Assembly (NCBI RefSeq): GCF_003056305.1
Contig: NZ_PYVX01000006.1
Location: 116,869-180,868 of the forward strand
Direction of reading: 5' to 3'
Origin: Halomonas denitrificans
Lineage (GTDB): Bacteria; Pseudomonadota; Gammaproteobacteria; Pseudomonadales; Halomonadaceae
DNA: 64,000 nt
The notes under the pieces are model-generated. The model was not told where the DNA came from, did no database searches, and worked only from the letters and a program-made list of their open reading frames with translations. Position numbers and translations under genes: made by a program. Shown here piece by piece: positions 29,680-40,742 of the stretch. Position 1 is the first letter of the stretch, and each line of letters opens with the position of its first letter.

Positions 29680-30456
29680 ATGCCCTCTGCCACCCCTCGC
29701 TCCCGCTTCGCCCCCGCCTCGCGCCTGGCCGCCGGGGCGGCGTTCTGTCTGGCCCTGCCGGCTACCCAGGTCGCCGCCGCGGAGACCACGGTCTCGCTCT
29801 ACCTGTGGGGCACCGACGTCGATCAGACGCTGGAGGGCGGTACGCGCCTCGAGACCAGCCGCCAGACGGTGATGGAAAACCTGGAGTTCGGCCTGATGGG
29901 CACCCTGGTGCATCGTCGCGGGCCCTGGCTCTACGGCTTCGACGGCCTCTACGCCGATATCGGCAAGGACGGCGACGTGGATGTGCCGGTGCAGAGCGGG
30001 GAGCCGGACGGGCCCGAGTCGATCGAGGCGGCGCTGGACTTCACCACCAAGACGATCATGGCCCACGCCTTCGTCGGCCACGAGTGGTACCGCGGGGCCG
30101 ACTGGGCCCTTTACGGCACCGGTGGCATCCGCTACACCCGCTTCGAGACCGAGCTGACCGTGGCAACGGACGCAGGCGGCCGTCGCTTCGAGACCGAGGA
30201 CAACCTCACCGACGCCACCTTCGGCGTGCGCGGGCACTACGCCTACACCCCGCACTGGTCCACGCCGTTCATCCTCGACGTCGGCACCGGCAGCACCGAG
30301 GCCAGCCTGCACGCCTTCACCGGCATCGAGTACGCCTGGGGAGCCAGCAGCGTGACCGCCGCCTACCGCTACATGAAGTGGAAGCTTGACGACAGCGACT
30401 ACCTCGACCGGGTCATCTACGAGGGACCGCTGCTGGCCTTCAGCTACCGCTTCTGA
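29680..30456 (+). CDS. Outer-membrane beta-barrel-type protein of unknown role
   Basis: 258 residues from the ATG at 29680, with GGAG seven bases upstream (an ATG at 29674 is less well spaced). A signal peptide ends near ATQVAAA. The mature part has alternating strands (TVSLYLWGTDVDQT, FGLMGTLVHRRGPWLYGFDG, WALYGTGGIRYTRFE, VTAAYRYMKWKLDD) and ends with Phe (FSYRF), the usual signature recognised by the BAM complex. It resembles small OmpW/OmpA-barrel-like proteins, but no family is firmly recognised. It lies between uvrA and rplQ, transcribed toward rplQ. Confidence 0.7.
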   Translation: MPSATPRSRFAPASRLAAGAAFCLALPATQVAAAETTVSLYLWGTDVDQTLEGGTRLETSRQTVMENLEFGLMGTLVHRRGPWLYGFDGLYADIGKDGDVDVPVQSGEPDGPESIEAALDFTTKTIMAHAFVGHEWYRGADWALYGTGGIRYTRFETELTVATDAGGRRFETEDNLTDATFGVRGHYAYTPHWSTPFILDVGTGSTEASLHAFTGIEYAWGASSVTAAYRYMKWKLDDSDYLDRVIYEGPLLAFSYRF

Positions 30457-30477
30457 CATCGGTTGACCCGCAGGCAC

Positions 30478-30507
30478 AAAAAAACCGGCTCCCTGGGGGA
30501 GCCGGTT
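30478..30507. terminator. Terminator at the end of the ribosomal cluster
   Basis: AACCGGCTCCC and GGGAGCCGGTT form an eleven-base-pair stem. On the minus strand a run of seven or more T follows, ending the alpha operon after rplQ. It probably also stops the convergent barrel-protein gene. Confidence 0.85.
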
Positions 30508-30541
30508 CGGGTCTCGGGACGCGAGGGTCGCCGGTCGAGGA

Positions 30542-30925
30542 TCACTCCTCGGCGGCTTCCTCGACGACCGGACGGTCGACCAGTTCGACGAAGGCCATGG
30601 GGGCGTTGTCGCCGGTGCGGTAGCCGCACTTGAGAATACGGACGTAACCGCCCGGACGCTCGGCGTAACGCGGACCCAGCTCGTTGAAGAGCTTGCCGAC
30701 CGCTTCCTTGGAGCGGGTGCGGCTGAAGGCCAGACGACGGTTGGCGACGCTGTCCTGCTTGGCCAGGGTGATAAGCGGCTCGATGACGCGACGCAGCTCC
30801 TTGGCCTTGGGCAGGGTTGTCTTGATCACTTCGTGCTCGACCAGCGAGACGGACATGTTCTTGAACATGGCCTGGCGATGCGAGCTGGTGCGATTCAGGT
30901 GACGACCACTCTTACGATGACGCAT
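30542..30925 (-). CDS. rplQ: 50S ribosomal protein L17
   Basis: 127 residues ([20 protein letters not shown]), the normal length. L17 sits near the exit tunnel of the large subunit. The C-terminus is acidic (PVVEEAAEE), as expected for a halophile. Last gene of the alpha operon; 39 bp separate it from rpoA. Confidence 0.98.
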   Translation of the reverse strand: MRHRKSGRHLNRTSSHRQAMFKNMSVSLVEHEVIKTTLPKAKELRRVIEPLITLAKQDSVANRRLAFSRTRSKEAVGKLFNELGPRYAERPGGYVRILKCGYRTGDNAPMAFVELVDRPVVEEAAEE

Positions 30926-30964
30926 GGTTGTGATTCCTTACCAAACTGGGACTCGAGTCGAGGC

Positions 30965-31963
30965 TCACGCGGAGGCCTTGTCGTCCTTCAGGCTAGCGGG
31001 CGGCCAGTTCTCCAGCCGCATGCCCAGGGAAAGCCCGCGGGCGGCCAACACGTCCTTGATCTCATTCAGGGACTTCTTGCCGAGATTGGGGGTCTTCAGC
31101 AGCTCCACCTCGGTGCGCTGGATCAGATCCCCGATGTAGTAGATGTTCTCGGCCTTCAGGCAGTTGGCGCTGCGAACGGTCAACTCGAGATCGTCTACGG
31201 GGCGCAGCAGGATCGGATCGATATGATCCTCTTCCTCCACCACTTCCTGTTCCTTGTCGGCTTCCAGGTCGACGAACGCGGCCAGCTGCTCCTGCAGGAT
31301 GGTGGCGCTGCGACGGATCGCCTCTTCCGGATCCAGGGTGCCGTCGGTTTCCAGGTTGATGATCAGCTTGTCGAGGTCGGTGCGCTGTTCGACACGCGCG
31401 GCCTCGACCGAGTAGGAAACCCGGCGCACGGGACTGAAGGTTGCATCCAGCTGCAGGCGACCGATGGCGCGGGACTCGTCGTCGGCCTCGCCACGGGCGT
31501 CCGCGGGCTCGTAGCCGCGGCCGCGGGCGACCTTGAGCTGCATCTTCAGCTCGGCACCCTCGTTGACGTGGGCGATGACATGCTCGGGGTTGACGATCTC
31601 GACGTCGTGGTCGAGCGCGATGTCCCCTGCCGTCACGACGGCCGGCCCCTGCTTGTTCAGCGAGAGCACTGCCTCGTCGCGGCTATGCATCCGGAGCGCC
31701 ACGTCCTTGAGGTTCAGGAGGATTTCGATGACATCTTCCTGGACGCCCTCGATCGCGCTGTACTCATGCTCGACACCTGCGATCTCGGCTTCCACCACGG
31801 CACAGCCGGGCATGGACGAGAGCAGGATGCGACGCAGGGCATTCCCCAGCGTGTGGCCGAAGCCACGCTCGAAGGGCTCGAGCACGATCTTCGCGTGGTG
31901 TGCGCTGATCTCTTCGACCTTGATGTCGCGAGGACGGAGAAACTCTGTCACTGAACGCTGCAT
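30965..31963 (-). CDS. rpoA: RNA polymerase alpha subunit
   Basis: 332 residues from the ATG at 31963 ([20 protein letters not shown]). The N-terminal dimerisation domain ([20 protein letters not shown]) scaffolds polymerase assembly. The C-terminal domain ([20 protein letters not shown], then [20 protein letters not shown]) binds UP elements and activators. The frame can be extended upstream to 32032, but that stretch has no homology. Position between rpsD and rplQ is canonical. Confidence 0.98.
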   Translation of the reverse strand: MQRSVTEFLRPRDIKVEEISAHHAKIVLEPFERGFGHTLGNALRRILLSSMPGCAVVEAEIAGVEHEYSAIEGVQEDVIEILLNLKDVALRMHSRDEAVLSLNKQGPAVVTAGDIALDHDVEIVNPEHVIAHVNEGAELKMQLKVARGRGYEPADARGEADDESRAIGRLQLDATFSPVRRVSYSVEAARVEQRTDLDKLIINLETDGTLDPEEAIRRSATILQEQLAAFVDLEADKEQEVVEEEDHIDPILLRPVDDLELTVRSANCLKAENIYYIGDLIQRTEVELLKTPNLGKKSLNEIKDVLAARGLSLGMRLENWPPASLKDDKASA

Positions 31964-32046
31964 ATGAACACCTATCAGGCTGCCAAACGGATTGTCGGTA
32001 CTCCAGGCCACCCCCGCGAACGGGGGCGGCACGACGCAGGCGCCGC

Positions 32047-32667
32047 TTACTTGGAGTACAGCTCGACGATCAGGTTTTCGTTGATGTCGGCAGACAGGTC
32101 ACCGCGTTCAGGCAGGGCCTTGAAAGTGCCTTCCATCTTCTTGGCATCGGTCTCGACCCACACCACGTCGCCGCGGTTGGCGGCGATGGCCAGGGAAGTC
32201 TGGATGCGCGCCTGGTTCTTCGCCTTCTCACGGACGGAGACCACGTCACCGGGCTTGACCTGGTAGGACGCCACGTTGACGGTCTTGCCATTGACGGCGA
32301 TCGCCTTGTGGCTGACCAGCTGACGTGCCTCGGAGCGCGTGGAGCCGAAGCCCATGCGGTAGACGACGTTGTCCAGTCGGGATTCGAGAAGCTGCAGCAA
32401 CAACTCGCCGGTCGCGCCCTTCAGGCGGGCCGCTTCCTTGTAGTAGTTGCGGAACTGCTTCTCGAGTACGCCGTACATGCGACGTACTTTCTGCTTCTCG
32501 CGAAGCTGCAAGCCGTAGTCGGAAAGACGCTGACGGCGCTGGCCGTGCACACCCGGGATCTGCTCGGATTTGCACTTCTTCTCGAAGGGAGTGACACCGC
32601 TCTTGAGGAAGAGGTCGGTCCCCTCACGACGAGACAGTTTGCACTTCGGTCCAATGTAACGAGCCAT
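32047..32667 (-). CDS. rpsD: 30S ribosomal protein S4
   Basis: 206 residues ([20 protein letters not shown]), the family length. S4 is a primary 16S rRNA binder and, in E. coli, the translational repressor of the alpha operon. The S4 RNA-binding domain lies around [20 protein letters not shown]. Thirteen bases separate it from rpsK. Confidence 0.98.
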   Translation of the reverse strand: MARYIGPKCKLSRREGTDLFLKSGVTPFEKKCKSEQIPGVHGQRRQRLSDYGLQLREKQKVRRMYGVLEKQFRNYYKEAARLKGATGELLLQLLESRLDNVVYRMGFGSTRSEARQLVSHKAIAVNGKTVNVASYQVKPGDVVSVREKAKNQARIQTSLAIAANRGDVVWVETDAKKMEGTFKALPERGDLSADINENLIVELYSK

Positions 32668-32679
32668 GAATCTGTCTCC

Positions 32680-33066
32680 TTAAACGCGGCGTTTCTTCGG
32701 CGGACGGCAGCCATTGTGCGGAATGGGCGTCGCGTCGGTGATGCTCTGCACGCGGAAGCCGGCGGCATTGAGCGCGCGCACGGCGGATTCACGGCCAGGA
32801 CCGGGGCCCTTGACCAGCACGTCGACGTTTTTCACACCATACTCGGCTGCAGCGGTCGCTGCACGCTCGCTTGCCACTTGAGCAGCGAACGGGGTGCTCT
32901 TGCGAGAACCACGAAAACCCGAACCACCGGCAGTCGCCCAGGAAAGGGCGTTGCCCTGGCGGTCTGTGATCGTAATGATCGTGTTGTTAAAAGAGGCATG
33001 GATATGCGCAACGGCATCCACAACCTGCTTTTTAACCTTTTTACGGTTGCTACGCGGGTTAGCCAT
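32680..33066 (-). CDS. rpsK: 30S ribosomal protein S11
   Basis: 128 residues ([20 protein letters not shown]). S11 forms part of the platform that faces the mRNA exit. Family signatures [20 protein letters not shown] and the basic C-terminus [18 protein letters not shown] are intact. Confidence 0.98.
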   Translation of the reverse strand: MANPRSNRKKVKKQVVDAVAHIHASFNNTIITITDRQGNALSWATAGGSGFRGSRKSTPFAAQVASERAATAAAEYGVKNVDVLVKGPGPGRESAVRALNAAGFRVQSITDATPIPHNGCRPPKKRRV

Positions 33067-33105
33067 GTTGATGTCTATTCCTGTCTTTACGCCAGAACGT
33101 GCGTG

Positions 33106-33462
33106 TTATTTGCGGATCGGCTTGCGCGGGCCCTTGCGGGTACGCGCATTGGTCTTGGTACGCTGACCACGCAGCGGAAGACCACGACGATGACGCAGAC
33201 CACGATAGCAACCCAGGTCCATGAGACGCTTGATGTTCAGCGTCACATCACGACGAAGGTCACCTTCCACGGTGTACTTGCCGACTTCAGACCGCAGGCT
33301 ATCCAGCTCTTCACTGGAGAGCTCCTGGATCTTGGTGGTCGGCGCGATGCCGGTCGCGGCACAGATGTCCTGCGCGCGAGTACGGCCAATCCCGAAGATA
33401 TAGGTCAGCGAGATCGCCGCATGCTTGTTGTCCGGGATATTGACGCCTGCAATACGGGCCAT
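33106..33462 (-). CDS. rpsM: 30S ribosomal protein S13
   Basis: 118 residues ([20 protein letters not shown]). S13 contacts the P-site tRNA and the large subunit from the head of the small subunit; the basic tail [18 protein letters not shown] is intact. It is the first gene after the candidate alpha-operon promoter at 33520-33548. Confidence 0.98.
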   Translation of the reverse strand: MARIAGVNIPDNKHAAISLTYIFGIGRTRAQDICAATGIAPTTKIQELSSEELDSLRSEVGKYTVEGDLRRDVTLNIKRLMDLGCYRGLRHRRGLPLRGQRTKTNARTRKGPRKPIRK

Positions 33463-33519
33463 CAGCTTACTCCGAAATTTGAGCGGCTTGCTCGATTAAT
33501 CATCTACAAAAGGCGCAAC

Positions 33520-33548
33520 AGCATACCCCTTTCCTCGCTCGAGGACAA
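33520..33548 (-). promoter_or_regulatory. Candidate alpha-operon promoter
   Basis: On the minus strand TTGTCC and TATGCT are separated by exactly 17 bases, in the 123-bp gap between rpmJ and rpsM. This matches the location of an internal promoter and S4-regulated leader in E. coli. About 58 bp of leader would precede rpsM. Confidence 0.5.
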
Positions 33549-33585
33549 GGGGCATGCCGGCACCCGGTTCAGTGCAGCGTCGGAC

Positions 33586-33699
33586 TTAGCCCTGACGCTG
33601 CTTGTGCCGCGGCTCGCTGCAGATGACGCGCACGGCGCCATTGCGACGAATGATCTTGCAGTTGCGGCACATTTTCTTCACGGAAGCTCGAACTTTCAT
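33586..33699 (-). CDS. rpmJ: 50S ribosomal protein L36
   Basis: 37 residues ([20 protein letters not shown]), the normal size for this smallest ribosomal protein. The zinc ligands C11, C14, C27 and H32 are all present (CRNC ... CSEPRH), so this is the zinc-binding C+ form. Located between secY and rpsM as usual. Confidence 0.97.
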   Translation of the reverse strand: MKVRASVKKMCRNCKIIRRNGAVRVICSEPRHKQRQG

Positions 33700-33728
33700 C
33701 GTTCTCTCCAAATCGCCAGCGGCGCGCC

Positions 33729-35060
33729 TCAGCGCATGATGCCGCCGCTACCGTAGCCTTTCAGGTTGGACTTCTTCATCACCGACTCGTACTGGTGCGA
33801 CATGAGGTGCGACTGCACCTGGGCCATGAAGTCCATGATGACCACCACCACGATCAGCAGCGAGGTACCGCCGAAGAAGAACGGCACGTTCCAGGCCACG
33901 ATCAGGAACTGGGGCATCAGGGAAACCGCAGTGATGTAAAGTGCGCCGAACAGGGTCAAGCGGGTCATGACCTTGTCGATGTAGCGAGCGGTCTGCTCGC
34001 CAGGGCGGATGCCCGGCAGGAAGGCCCCTGACTTCTTGAGGTTGTCAGCGACATCCTTGGGGTTGAAGACCAGCGCTGTGTAAAAGAAGCAGAAGAATAC
34101 CACCGCCGCGGCGAAAAGCAAGATGTAGAGCGGCTGTCCCGGGCCCAGGGCCTGGGAGGCGCTCTGCAGCCATTCCATGCCATCGCCGGCCCCGACCCAC
34201 TGCCCGAGCGAGGCCGGGAACAGCAGGATGCTCGAGGCGAAGATCGCCGGGATCACGCCCGCCATGTTGACCTTGAGCGGCAGGTAGCTGCTCTGGCCGG
34301 CATACATCTTGTTGCCCACCTGGCGACGCGGATAGTTCACGGTGAGGCGGCGCTGGCCGCGCTCGATGAACACCACGAAGGCCACGGTGGCGATGCCCAG
34401 CACGGTCAGGGCCAGCAGCGGCAGGACGTTCCAGGCCCCCTCGTTGCGGGCCAGCTCGAAGGCCTGACCCACGGCGCCCGGAAGGCCGGCGACGATCCCC
34501 GAGAAGATCAGCAGCGAGATGCCGTTGCCGATCCCCTTCTCGGTGATCTGCTCACCCAGCCACATCAGGAACACCGCCCCGGTGACGAAGGTCACGATGG
34601 CGGTGAAGTAGAAGCTGAAGTCGGCCGAGTAGGCGATCCCCTGGCTGGCGAGACCCACCGACATGCCGGTGGCCTGGACCAGGGCCAGCAGTACCGTGCC
34701 GTAGCGGGTGTACTGGCTGATCTTGCGACGGCCGGCCTCACCCTCCTTCTTCAGCTGCTCGAGCTGAGGCGAGACCGCGGTCATCAGCTGCATGATGATC
34801 GACGCCGAGATGTAGGGCATGATGCCCAGCGCCATGATACTCATGCGCTCCAGGGCACCGCCCGAGAACATGTTGAACATGCCCAGGATGGTGCCCTGCT
34901 GCTCCCTGAACAAGGCAGCAAGCTGGTCAGGATTGATACCGGGAACGGGGATGTGGGCACCGATACGGTAGACCACGATGGCGAGGAGCACGAAGCGCAG
35001 ACGCGCCCAGAGTTCACCCAGACCGCTACCCATCGCCGGCATGTTTCCTGACTTAGCCAT
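33729..35060 (-). CDS. secY: Preprotein translocase subunit SecY
   Basis: 443 residues with ten membrane helices. It forms the protein-conducting channel of the inner membrane together with SecE and SecG. The plug and first periplasmic regions follow the family ([40 protein letters not shown]). Its ATG directly abuts the rplO stop (TAAATG), so the two are translationally coupled. The C-terminus is basic ([13 protein letters not shown]). Confidence 0.98.
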   Translation of the reverse strand: MAKSGNMPAMGSGLGELWARLRFVLLAIVVYRIGAHIPVPGINPDQLAALFREQQGTILGMFNMFSGGALERMSIMALGIMPYISASIIMQLMTAVSPQLEQLKKEGEAGRRKISQYTRYGTVLLALVQATGMSVGLASQGIAYSADFSFYFTAIVTFVTGAVFLMWLGEQITEKGIGNGISLLIFSGIVAGLPGAVGQAFELARNEGAWNVLPLLALTVLGIATVAFVVFIERGQRRLTVNYPRRQVGNKMYAGQSSYLPLKVNMAGVIPAIFASSILLFPASLGQWVGAGDGMEWLQSASQALGPGQPLYILLFAAAVVFFCFFYTALVFNPKDVADNLKKSGAFLPGIRPGEQTARYIDKVMTRLTLFGALYITAVSLMPQFLIVAWNVPFFFGGTSLLIVVVVIMDFMAQVQSHLMSHQYESVMKKSNLKGYGSGGIMR

Positions 35061-35495
35061 TTAGTCCTCTACCTTGCCACCGGCGGCTTCGATCGCGGCC
35101 CGGGCACCCTTGGTGACCTTGAGACCGCGGACCGTGACCGCCTTGTTCAGTTCGCCGGAAAGGATCACCTTGGCATGCTTGGTGGCATCCTTGAGCACGT
35201 TGGCTGCCTTGAGGGTGTCCAGGGTGACTTCGTCACCCGCGACCCGGGCCAGCTCGGCCAGGCGGACTTCCTCGGAAACCAGCGACTTCGCGGAGGTGAA
35301 GCCGAACTTCGGCAGGCGCCGCTGCAGCGGCATCTGACCGCCCTCGAAACCAGGCTTCACGCTGCCGCCGCTGCGCGACTTCAGGCCCTTGTGGCCACGG
35401 CCGCCGGTCTTGCCCAGACCGGAGCCGATGCCACGACCGACGCGCTTCTCGGCGTGCTTGGAGCCCGGTGCCGGGCTCAGGCTATTGAGTTTCAT
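35061..35495 (-). CDS. rplO: 50S ribosomal protein L15
   Basis: 144 residues ([20 protein letters not shown]), the family length. The long glycine- and arginine-rich N-terminal extension ([18 protein letters not shown]) penetrates 23S rRNA. The stop is immediately followed by the secY start. Confidence 0.98.
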   Translation of the reverse strand: MKLNSLSPAPGSKHAEKRVGRGIGSGLGKTGGRGHKGLKSRSGGSVKPGFEGGQMPLQRRLPKFGFTSAKSLVSEEVRLAELARVAGDEVTLDTLKAANVLKDATKHAKVILSGELNKAVTVRGLKVTKGARAAIEAAGGKVED

Positions 35496-35498
35496 GGA

Positions 35499-35681
35499 TT
35501 ACTCTCCCTCAACACGCACAAGGTAGTTGACCTTGTGGATCATGCCGCGGACGGCAGGGGTGTCTTCCAGCTCAACCGTGTGACCGATGCGACGCAGGCC
35601 GAGGCCCTTGATGGTGGCCTTGTGCTTGGCCAGTACGCCGATGGTGCTGCGGGTCTGGGTAACCTTGATCGTTGCTGACAT
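35499..35681 (-). CDS. rpmD: 50S ribosomal protein L30
   Basis: 60 residues from the ATG at 35681 ([20 protein letters not shown]). Signature [20 protein letters not shown] is intact. The reading frame continues upstream inside rpsE, but homology begins at this ATG. Three bases separate it from rplO. Confidence 0.97.
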   Translation of the reverse strand: MSATIKVTQTRSTIGVLAKHKATIKGLGLRRIGHTVELEDTPAVRGMIHKVNYLVRVEGE

Positions 35682-35686
35682 GGTGC

Positions 35687-36187
35687 TTACCCCGTGATCG
35701 CTTCGACAGGCAGACCGCGCTTGGCGGCCACGTCTTCCGGCGACTGCAGGGAGGCCAGACCGTTGACGGTCGCCCGCACCACGTTCACCGGGTTGGTGGA
35801 GCCGTAGCACTTGGCCAGGACGTTATGCACGCCGGCCAGTTCGAGCACGGAGCGCATGGCACCGCCGGCGATGATCCCAGTACCCTCGGAGGCCGGCTGC
35901 ATGTACACCTTGGAGGCGCCGTGACGGGCCTTGACCGGGTACTGCAGGGTGCCACCGGTGAGGTTCACCTTGACCATGTTGCGGCGCGCCTGGTCCATGG
36001 CCTTCTGGATCGCGACCGGCACTTCACGCGCCTTGCCGCGGCCGAAGCCCACACGACCGTTACCGTCACCCACGACGGTCAGGGCGGTGAAACCGAAGAT
36101 TCGGCCACCCTTGACCACCTTGGCGACACGGTTGATCTGCACGAGCTTTTCCTGCAGATCGCCGTTTTGCTGTTCGTTCTTCGCCAT
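35687..36187 (-). CDS. rpsE: 30S ribosomal protein S5
   Basis: 166 residues. S5 influences decoding accuracy and mRNA unwinding. The double-stranded-RNA-binding-like N-terminal domain ([20 protein letters not shown]) and the second domain ([20 protein letters not shown]) match the family. Normal length and position between rplR and rpmD. Confidence 0.98.
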   Translation of the reverse strand: MAKNEQQNGDLQEKLVQINRVAKVVKGGRIFGFTALTVVGDGNGRVGFGRGKAREVPVAIQKAMDQARRNMVKVNLTGGTLQYPVKARHGASKVYMQPASEGTGIIAGGAMRSVLELAGVHNVLAKCYGSTNPVNVVRATVNGLASLQSPEDVAAKRGLPVEAITG

Positions 36188-36198
36188 CGTAAAACCCT

Positions 36199-36549
36199 TT
36201 AGAATTCCAGGCCGCCTTCACGAGCGGCGTCAGCCAAGGCCTTGACACGACCGTGGTACTTGAAGCCGGCACGATCGAAAGCCACCTGGGTGATGCCAGC
36301 CTGCTTGGCACGTTCGGCAATCAGCGCGCCCACCTTGGTGGCGGCGTCGGTGTTGCCGGTCGCACCCTCGCGCAGGGCCTTGTCCAGCGTGGAAGCGCTG
36401 GCGAGGACCTTGCCACCATCCGGCGAGATGATCTGCGCGTAGATGTGGCGGGGGGTACGATTGACGCACAGGCGATACACGCCCAGCTCGCGGATCTTGG
36501 CGCGAGCGCGGCGGGCACGACGGAGACGAGATTCTTTCTTCGCGTTCAT
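36199..36549 (-). CDS. rplR: 50S ribosomal protein L18
   Basis: 116 residues ([20 protein letters not shown]). L18 binds 5S rRNA together with L5 and L25. The basic N-terminus and the end [20 protein letters not shown] match the family. Confidence 0.98.
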   Translation of the reverse strand: MNAKKESRLRRARRARAKIRELGVYRLCVNRTPRHIYAQIISPDGGKVLASASTLDKALREGATGNTDAATKVGALIAERAKQAGITQVAFDRAGFKYHGRVKALADAAREGGLEF

Positions 36550-36558
36550 AACCCTGCC

Positions 36559-37089
36559 TTACTTCTTCTTGGCTTCTTTGCGACGCACCTGCTCGTCGGC
36601 GTACCGGACACCCTTGCCCTTGTAGGGCTCGGGCGGACGGAAGGCGCGGATTTCCGCAGCACACTGGCCGAGCGCCTGCTTGTCCGCGCTCTTGAGCACG
36701 ATGACGGTGTTCTTCGGCGTTTCCGCCGTGACACCTTCAGGCAGGGTGTAGTCGACCGGGTGCGAGAAGCCCAGTGTAAGATTGAGCGTCTGGCCCTTGG
36801 CCTGGGCACGATAACCGACGCCGATGATTTCGAGGGTCTTGGTGAAGCCCTCGCTGACACCGGTGACCAGGTTCTGAACCAGGGCACGGGTGGTGCCGAC
36901 CATTGCCCAGCTCTTCGCGCTTTCGCTCGGCTGGAAGGTCAGCTGTCCCTCTTCCTGACCGATCACCACGTCGGGGTGAACGGACATGGAGAGGGTGCCC
37001 TGGCTGCCCTTGACGGACAGCTGGTCACCGTCGAGCTTGAACTCGACGCCTGCGGGCAGCTTGACTGGATATTTGGCTACGCGGGACAT
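36559..37089 (-). CDS. rplF: 50S ribosomal protein L6
   Basis: 176 residues ([20 protein letters not shown]). L6 lies near the factor-binding site of the large subunit. The two-fold repeat structure and the end [20 protein letters not shown] are intact. Confidence 0.98.
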   Translation of the reverse strand: MSRVAKYPVKLPAGVEFKLDGDQLSVKGSQGTLSMSVHPDVVIGQEEGQLTFQPSESAKSWAMVGTTRALVQNLVTGVSEGFTKTLEIIGVGYRAQAKGQTLNLTLGFSHPVDYTLPEGVTAETPKNTVIVLKSADKQALGQCAAEIRAFRPPEPYKGKGVRYADEQVRRKEAKKK

Positions 37090-37098
37090 TCCAAACTC

Positions 37099-37491
37099 CT
37101 AGAATACGGTGCAGATGACTTCGCCACCGACACCCGCCTGACGAGCCGCGCGATCGGTCATCACCCCCTTGGAGGTGGTGACGATGGCGACGCCCAGACC
37201 TTCGGCGACCTTCGGCAGCGCGTCCTTGCCCTTGTACTGGCGCAGGGACGGCTTGGAAACCCGCTGCAGGTGCTCGATGACCGGCTTACCCTCGAAGTAC
37301 TTGAGGGTCACGGTCAGTTCGGGCTTGGCGGACTCGCTGACGGCGAAATCGCCGATGTAGCCCTCTTCTTTCAGCACGCGGGCCACCTCGACCTTCAGCT
37401 TGGAGGACGGCATGGAAACCGTCTCCTTGGTGGCCATCTGCGCATTGCGGATACGGGTGAACATATCCGCCAGAGTGTCTTGCATGCTCAT
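37099..37491 (-). CDS. rpsH: 30S ribosomal protein S8
   Basis: 130 residues ([20 protein letters not shown]). S8 is an early 16S binder and, in E. coli, the translational repressor of the spc operon. The C-terminal end [20 protein letters not shown] is conserved. Confidence 0.98.
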   Translation of the reverse strand: MSMQDTLADMFTRIRNAQMATKETVSMPSSKLKVEVARVLKEEGYIGDFAVSESAKPELTVTLKYFEGKPVIEHLQRVSKPSLRQYKGKDALPKVAEGLGVAIVTTSKGVMTDRAARQAGVGGEVICTVF

Positions 37492-37523
37492 TTACGTTGC
37501 GCTCCTGATGATTCTACGTGGCG

Positions 37524-37829
37524 TTACCAGCTGGACTTCTTGAGTCCGGGCACATCGCCACGCATGGCGGCTTCACGCAGCTTGTTGCGGCCGAGGCCGA
37601 ACTTGTTGTAGTAGCCGTGCGGACGGCCGGTGATACGGCAGCGGTTGCGCTGACGCACCGGGCTGGAGTCACGCGGCAGCTGCTGCAGCTTGAGCTGCGC
37701 GTCGAAGCGCTCTTCGTCAGAAGCGTTCACGTCCTGGATGAGCGCCTTGAGCTCGGCGCGCTTGGCGGCGTACTTCGCCACCAGCTTGGTGCGCTTGAGC
37801 TCGCGCTCTACCATGCTTTTCTTTGCCAT
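37524..37829 (-). CDS. rpsN: 30S ribosomal protein S14
   Basis: 101 residues ([20 protein letters not shown]). This is the long, zinc-free form: the CxxC pairs of the short form are absent ([20 protein letters not shown]). Confidence 0.98.
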   Translation of the reverse strand: MAKKSMVERELKRTKLVAKYAAKRAELKALIQDVNASDEERFDAQLKLQQLPRDSSPVRQRNRCRITGRPHGYYNKFGLGRNKLREAAMRGDVPGLKKSSW

Positions 37830-37839
37830 GATCCCACCC

Positions 37840-38379
37840 TTATTTCTTGAACGGGAAGTTCAGCGCGCCGAGCAGCGCACGACCTTCTTCATCGGTTTTG
37901 GCGGTGGTGGTGATGGTGACATCCAGACCACGGATCCGATCGATCTTATCATACTCGATCTCCGGGAAGATGATCTGCTCACGCACCCCCATGGAGTAGT
38001 TGCCGCGACCGTCGAAGGACTTCGGGTTGAGACCACGGAAGTCACGAACGCGGGGAATCGCGATGTTCACCAGGCGATCGAGGAAGTCCCACATGCGCTC
38101 GGAGCGCAGGGTCACCTTGATCCCGATCGGCCAGCCCTCACGGACCTTGAAGCCCGCGATGGACTTGCGTGCCTTGGTGACCAGCGGCTTCTGACCGGAG
38201 AGTTTCTCCAGGTCGCCGATGGCGTTGTCGATCAGCTTCTTGTCGCTGGTCGCCTCGCCGATCCCCATGTTCAGGGTCACCTTGGTGACCCGGGGTACCT
38301 GCATCACGTTGGCGTAGCTGAACTGCTCTTGGAGTTTAGCCACCACCTCGTTCTGATAACGTTCTTTCAAGTTCGCCAT
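37840..38379 (-). CDS. rplE: 50S ribosomal protein L5
   Basis: 179 residues, the family length. L5 binds 5S rRNA and contacts the P-site tRNA. Signatures [20 protein letters not shown] and [20 protein letters not shown] are intact. Confidence 0.98.
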   Translation of the reverse strand: MANLKERYQNEVVAKLQEQFSYANVMQVPRVTKVTLNMGIGEATSDKKLIDNAIGDLEKLSGQKPLVTKARKSIAGFKVREGWPIGIKVTLRSERMWDFLDRLVNIAIPRVRDFRGLNPKSFDGRGNYSMGVREQIIFPEIEYDKIDRIRGLDVTITTTAKTDEEGRALLGALNFPFKK

Positions 38380-38397
38380 TTTGCTATCCGACTCGCG

Positions 38398-38712
38398 TTA
38401 GGCGTCGATCTGCGACTGCGTCGACTTGTAGATACGTACCTTGGTACCGTCTTCCTGAACCTGGAAGCCGACGCGATCTGCCTTGCCGGTTTCCTGGTTG
38501 AAGATGGCCACGTTGGACGCGTGAATCGATGCCTCGCGCTCGACGATACCGCCTTGGTTGCCCGCCATCGGGTTGGGCTTGGTGTGACGCTTGATCATGT
38601 TCACACCGGACACCACGAAACGGTTTTCGAGAACCCGCTTCACCGTGCCACGCTTGCCCTTGTCCTTGCCGGCGATGACGATGACTTCATCGTCACGTTT
38701 GATCTTTTGCAT
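38398..38712 (-). CDS. rplX: 50S ribosomal protein L24
   Basis: 104 residues. The KOW motif [20 protein letters not shown] is complete. L24 starts assembly of the large subunit near the exit tunnel. Confidence 0.98.
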   Translation of the reverse strand: MQKIKRDDEVIVIAGKDKGKRGTVKRVLENRFVVSGVNMIKRHTKPNPMAGNQGGIVEREASIHASNVAIFNQETGKADRVGFQVQEDGTKVRIYKSTQSQIDA

Positions 38713-38726
38713 ATCCGCCTCGCTCC

Positions 38727-39098
38727 TTACAGCACTTCAGGCGCCAAGGAAATGATCTTCATGAACTTCTCGTTGCGAAGCTCACGCGTCACCGGCCCGA
38801 AGATACGGGTACCGATCGGCTGATCGTTGGTGTTGTTCAACAACACAGCCGCATTTCCATCGAAGCGGATCAGCGAACCGTCGTTACGACGGACGCCACT
38901 ACGGGTGCGAACCACCACCGCTTTGAGGACCTGGCCCTTCTTGACCTTGCCACGCGGAATGGCTTCCTTCACCGTGACCTTGATGACGTCGCCGACACGC
39001 GCGTAGCGGCGGTGGGAACCGCCCAGCACCTTGATGCACTGCACCCGGCGCGCTCCGCTGTTGTCGGCGACATCCAGCATTGTCTGAGTCTGAATCAT
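38727..39098 (-). CDS. rplN: 50S ribosomal protein L14
   Basis: 123 residues ([20 protein letters not shown]), very close to the E. coli protein throughout. In E. coli it is the first gene of the spc operon. The 52-bp gap after rpsQ shows no clear promoter, so the S10 and spc operons may be read together here. Confidence 0.98.
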   Translation of the reverse strand: MIQTQTMLDVADNSGARRVQCIKVLGGSHRRYARVGDVIKVTVKEAIPRGKVKKGQVLKAVVVRTRSGVRRNDGSLIRFDGNAAVLLNNTNDQPIGTRIFGPVTRELRNEKFMKIISLAPEVL

Positions 39099-39150
39099 CG
39101 GTTTTCTCCAAACCTAATCTGACTGCACGGGATCGACCGGCCTTAGCCGA

Positions 39151-39411
39151 TCAACCCTTGGCCTGTTCGACGACTTCGATCAGGGTCCAGGACTTGTTCT
39201 TCGACAGCGGACGGCACTCCTGGATGGAGACCGTGTCGCCGGCCTTGGCCTGGTTCGACTCGTCGTGGGCGTGCAGCTTGGTGGAGCGCTTGACATATTT
39301 GCCGTAGATCGGGTGGCGCTCACGACGCTCGATCATGACAACGATGGACTTGTCCATCTTGTCGCTCACCACCTTGCCGGTGAGCGTACGGGCTTTCTTC
39401 TCTTCGACCAT
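39151..39411 (-). CDS. rpsQ: 30S ribosomal protein S17
   Basis: 86 residues from the ATG at 39411, which has AGGTGA five bases upstream. A GTG at 39420 in the same frame would add three residues but overlaps that ribosome site. The family core [20 protein letters not shown] and [20 protein letters not shown] is intact. It follows rpmC directly. Confidence 0.96.
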   Translation of the reverse strand: MVEEKKARTLTGKVVSDKMDKSIVVMIERRERHPIYGKYVKRSTKLHAHDESNQAKAGDTVSIQECRPLSKNKSWTLIEVVEQAKG

Positions 39412-39412
39412 C

Positions 39413-39604
39413 TCAGTCACCTGCCTTCTCGTTGAGCACAGTCTTCACGCGGGCGATATCCCGACGAACCTGCTTGAGCAGATGAGTCTGGCTCAGCTGA
39501 CCGGTGGCCTTCTGCATGCGCAGGTTGAACTGCTCGCGGAGGAGTTCGAAAAGCTGCTCCTGGAGCTGCTCTGCTGACTTTTCCCGAATTTCCTGGGCTT
39601 TCAT
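39413..39604 (-). CDS. rpmC: 50S ribosomal protein L29
   Basis: 63 residues ([20 protein letters not shown]). It lies at the tunnel exit, near the signal-recognition-particle docking site. The start overlaps the rplP stop (TGATG), and the frame ends just before the rpsQ ATG, so all three are coupled. Confidence 0.97.
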   Translation of the reverse strand: MKAQEIREKSAEQLQEQLFELLREQFNLRMQKATGQLSQTHLLKQVRRDIARVKTVLNEKAGD

Positions 39605-40017
39605 CACATCACCGTCCGTTTCACAAAGGTGGTGGAGACCGGGAACTTCTGCGCGGCGAGGGCGAATGCCTCGCGAGCCAGCTCCTCGGAAACGCCTTCG
39701 ATCTCGTACAGGACCCGACCCGGCTGGATCTGGGCGACCCAGTACTCGACGGAGCCCTTACCCTTACCCATCCGGACTTCCAGCGGCTTCTTGGAAATCG
39801 GCTTGTCGGGGAAGACACGGATCCAGATCTTGCCGCCACGCTTGACGTGACGCGTGATGGCACGACGGCCGGCTTCGATCTGACGGGCGGTGACACGACC
39901 CCGGCCAGTGGCCTTGAGGCCGTACTCGCCGAAGCTCACCTTGCTTCCGCGATGCGCCAGGCCACGGTTGCGGCCCTTCTGCATCTTGCGGAACTTCATA
40001 CGCTTAGGTTGTAACAT
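39604..40017 (-). CDS. rplP: 50S ribosomal protein L16
   Basis: 137 residues ([20 protein letters not shown]). L16 contacts the A-site tRNA elbow. The conserved loop containing [20 protein letters not shown], site of a known arginine hydroxylation in E. coli, is present. Confidence 0.98.
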   Translation of the reverse strand: MLQPKRMKFRKMQKGRNRGLAHRGSKVSFGEYGLKATGRGRVTARQIEAGRRAITRHVKRGGKIWIRVFPDKPISKKPLEVRMGKGKGSVEYWVAQIQPGRVLYEIEGVSEELAREAFALAAQKFPVSTTFVKRTVM

Positions 40018-40032
40018 CGACTCGCTCTCCCC

Positions 40033-40731
40033 TTACCTGGAACCTTTCTTCTTGGAGGGTGCGGCCTGCGGCTGCTTCGCCTTGGCACGGACCTCCTCGA
40101 TGCCCCCGAGGATTTCACCCTTGAAGACCCAGACCTTGACACCGATGATGCCGTAGGTGGTCTTGGCTTCGTAGGTGGCGTAGTCGATGTCCGCGCGCAG
40201 GGTGTGCAGCGGGACGCGACCTTCGCGGTACCACTCGGTGCGGGCGATTTCCGCGCCGCCGAGGCGACCGGAGAGCTGCACCTTGATGCCGCCGGCGCCC
40301 AGACGCATGGCGTTCTGCACGGCACGCTTCATGGCACGACGGAACATCACGCGGCGCTCGAGCTGGCCGGCGATGTTCTGCGCGACGAGCTGGGCGTCGA
40401 GTTCCGGCTTGCGGACTTCCTCGATGTTGACGTGCACGGGCACGCCCATCATCTGAGTGACGTCGCGACGCAGGCGGTCGACGTCCTCGCCCTTCTTGCC
40501 GATCACGATGCCCGGACGGGCAGTGTGAATGGTGATGCGGGCGTTGTTGGCCGGGCGCTCGATGGTGATCTTGCTCACGGAGGCGTTCTTGAGACGCTCT
40601 TCCAGGAAGCGACGCACTTCGAGATCGCTGTTCAGCTTGTCGGCATAAGCGCCGCGCTCGGCATACCACACCGAGGTATGGTCTTTGACGATACCCAGGC
40701 GAATGCCTGTTGGATTGACTTTCTGACCCAT
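40033..40731 (-). CDS. rpsC: 30S ribosomal protein S3
   Basis: 232 residues from the ATG at 40731 ([20 protein letters not shown]). The KH domain contains [21 protein letters not shown]3 forms part of the mRNA entry helicase site. The upstream in-frame extension to 40776 lies inside rplV and is not used. Confidence 0.98.
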   Translation of the reverse strand: MGQKVNPTGIRLGIVKDHTSVWYAERGAYADKLNSDLEVRRFLEERLKNASVSKITIERPANNARITIHTARPGIVIGKKGEDVDRLRRDVTQMMGVPVHVNIEEVRKPELDAQLVAQNIAGQLERRVMFRRAMKRAVQNAMRLGAGGIKVQLSGRLGGAEIARTEWYREGRVPLHTLRADIDYATYEAKTTYGIIGVKVWVFKGEILGGIEEVRAKAKQPQAAPSKKKGSR

Positions 40732-40742
40732 CTGGTCGACTC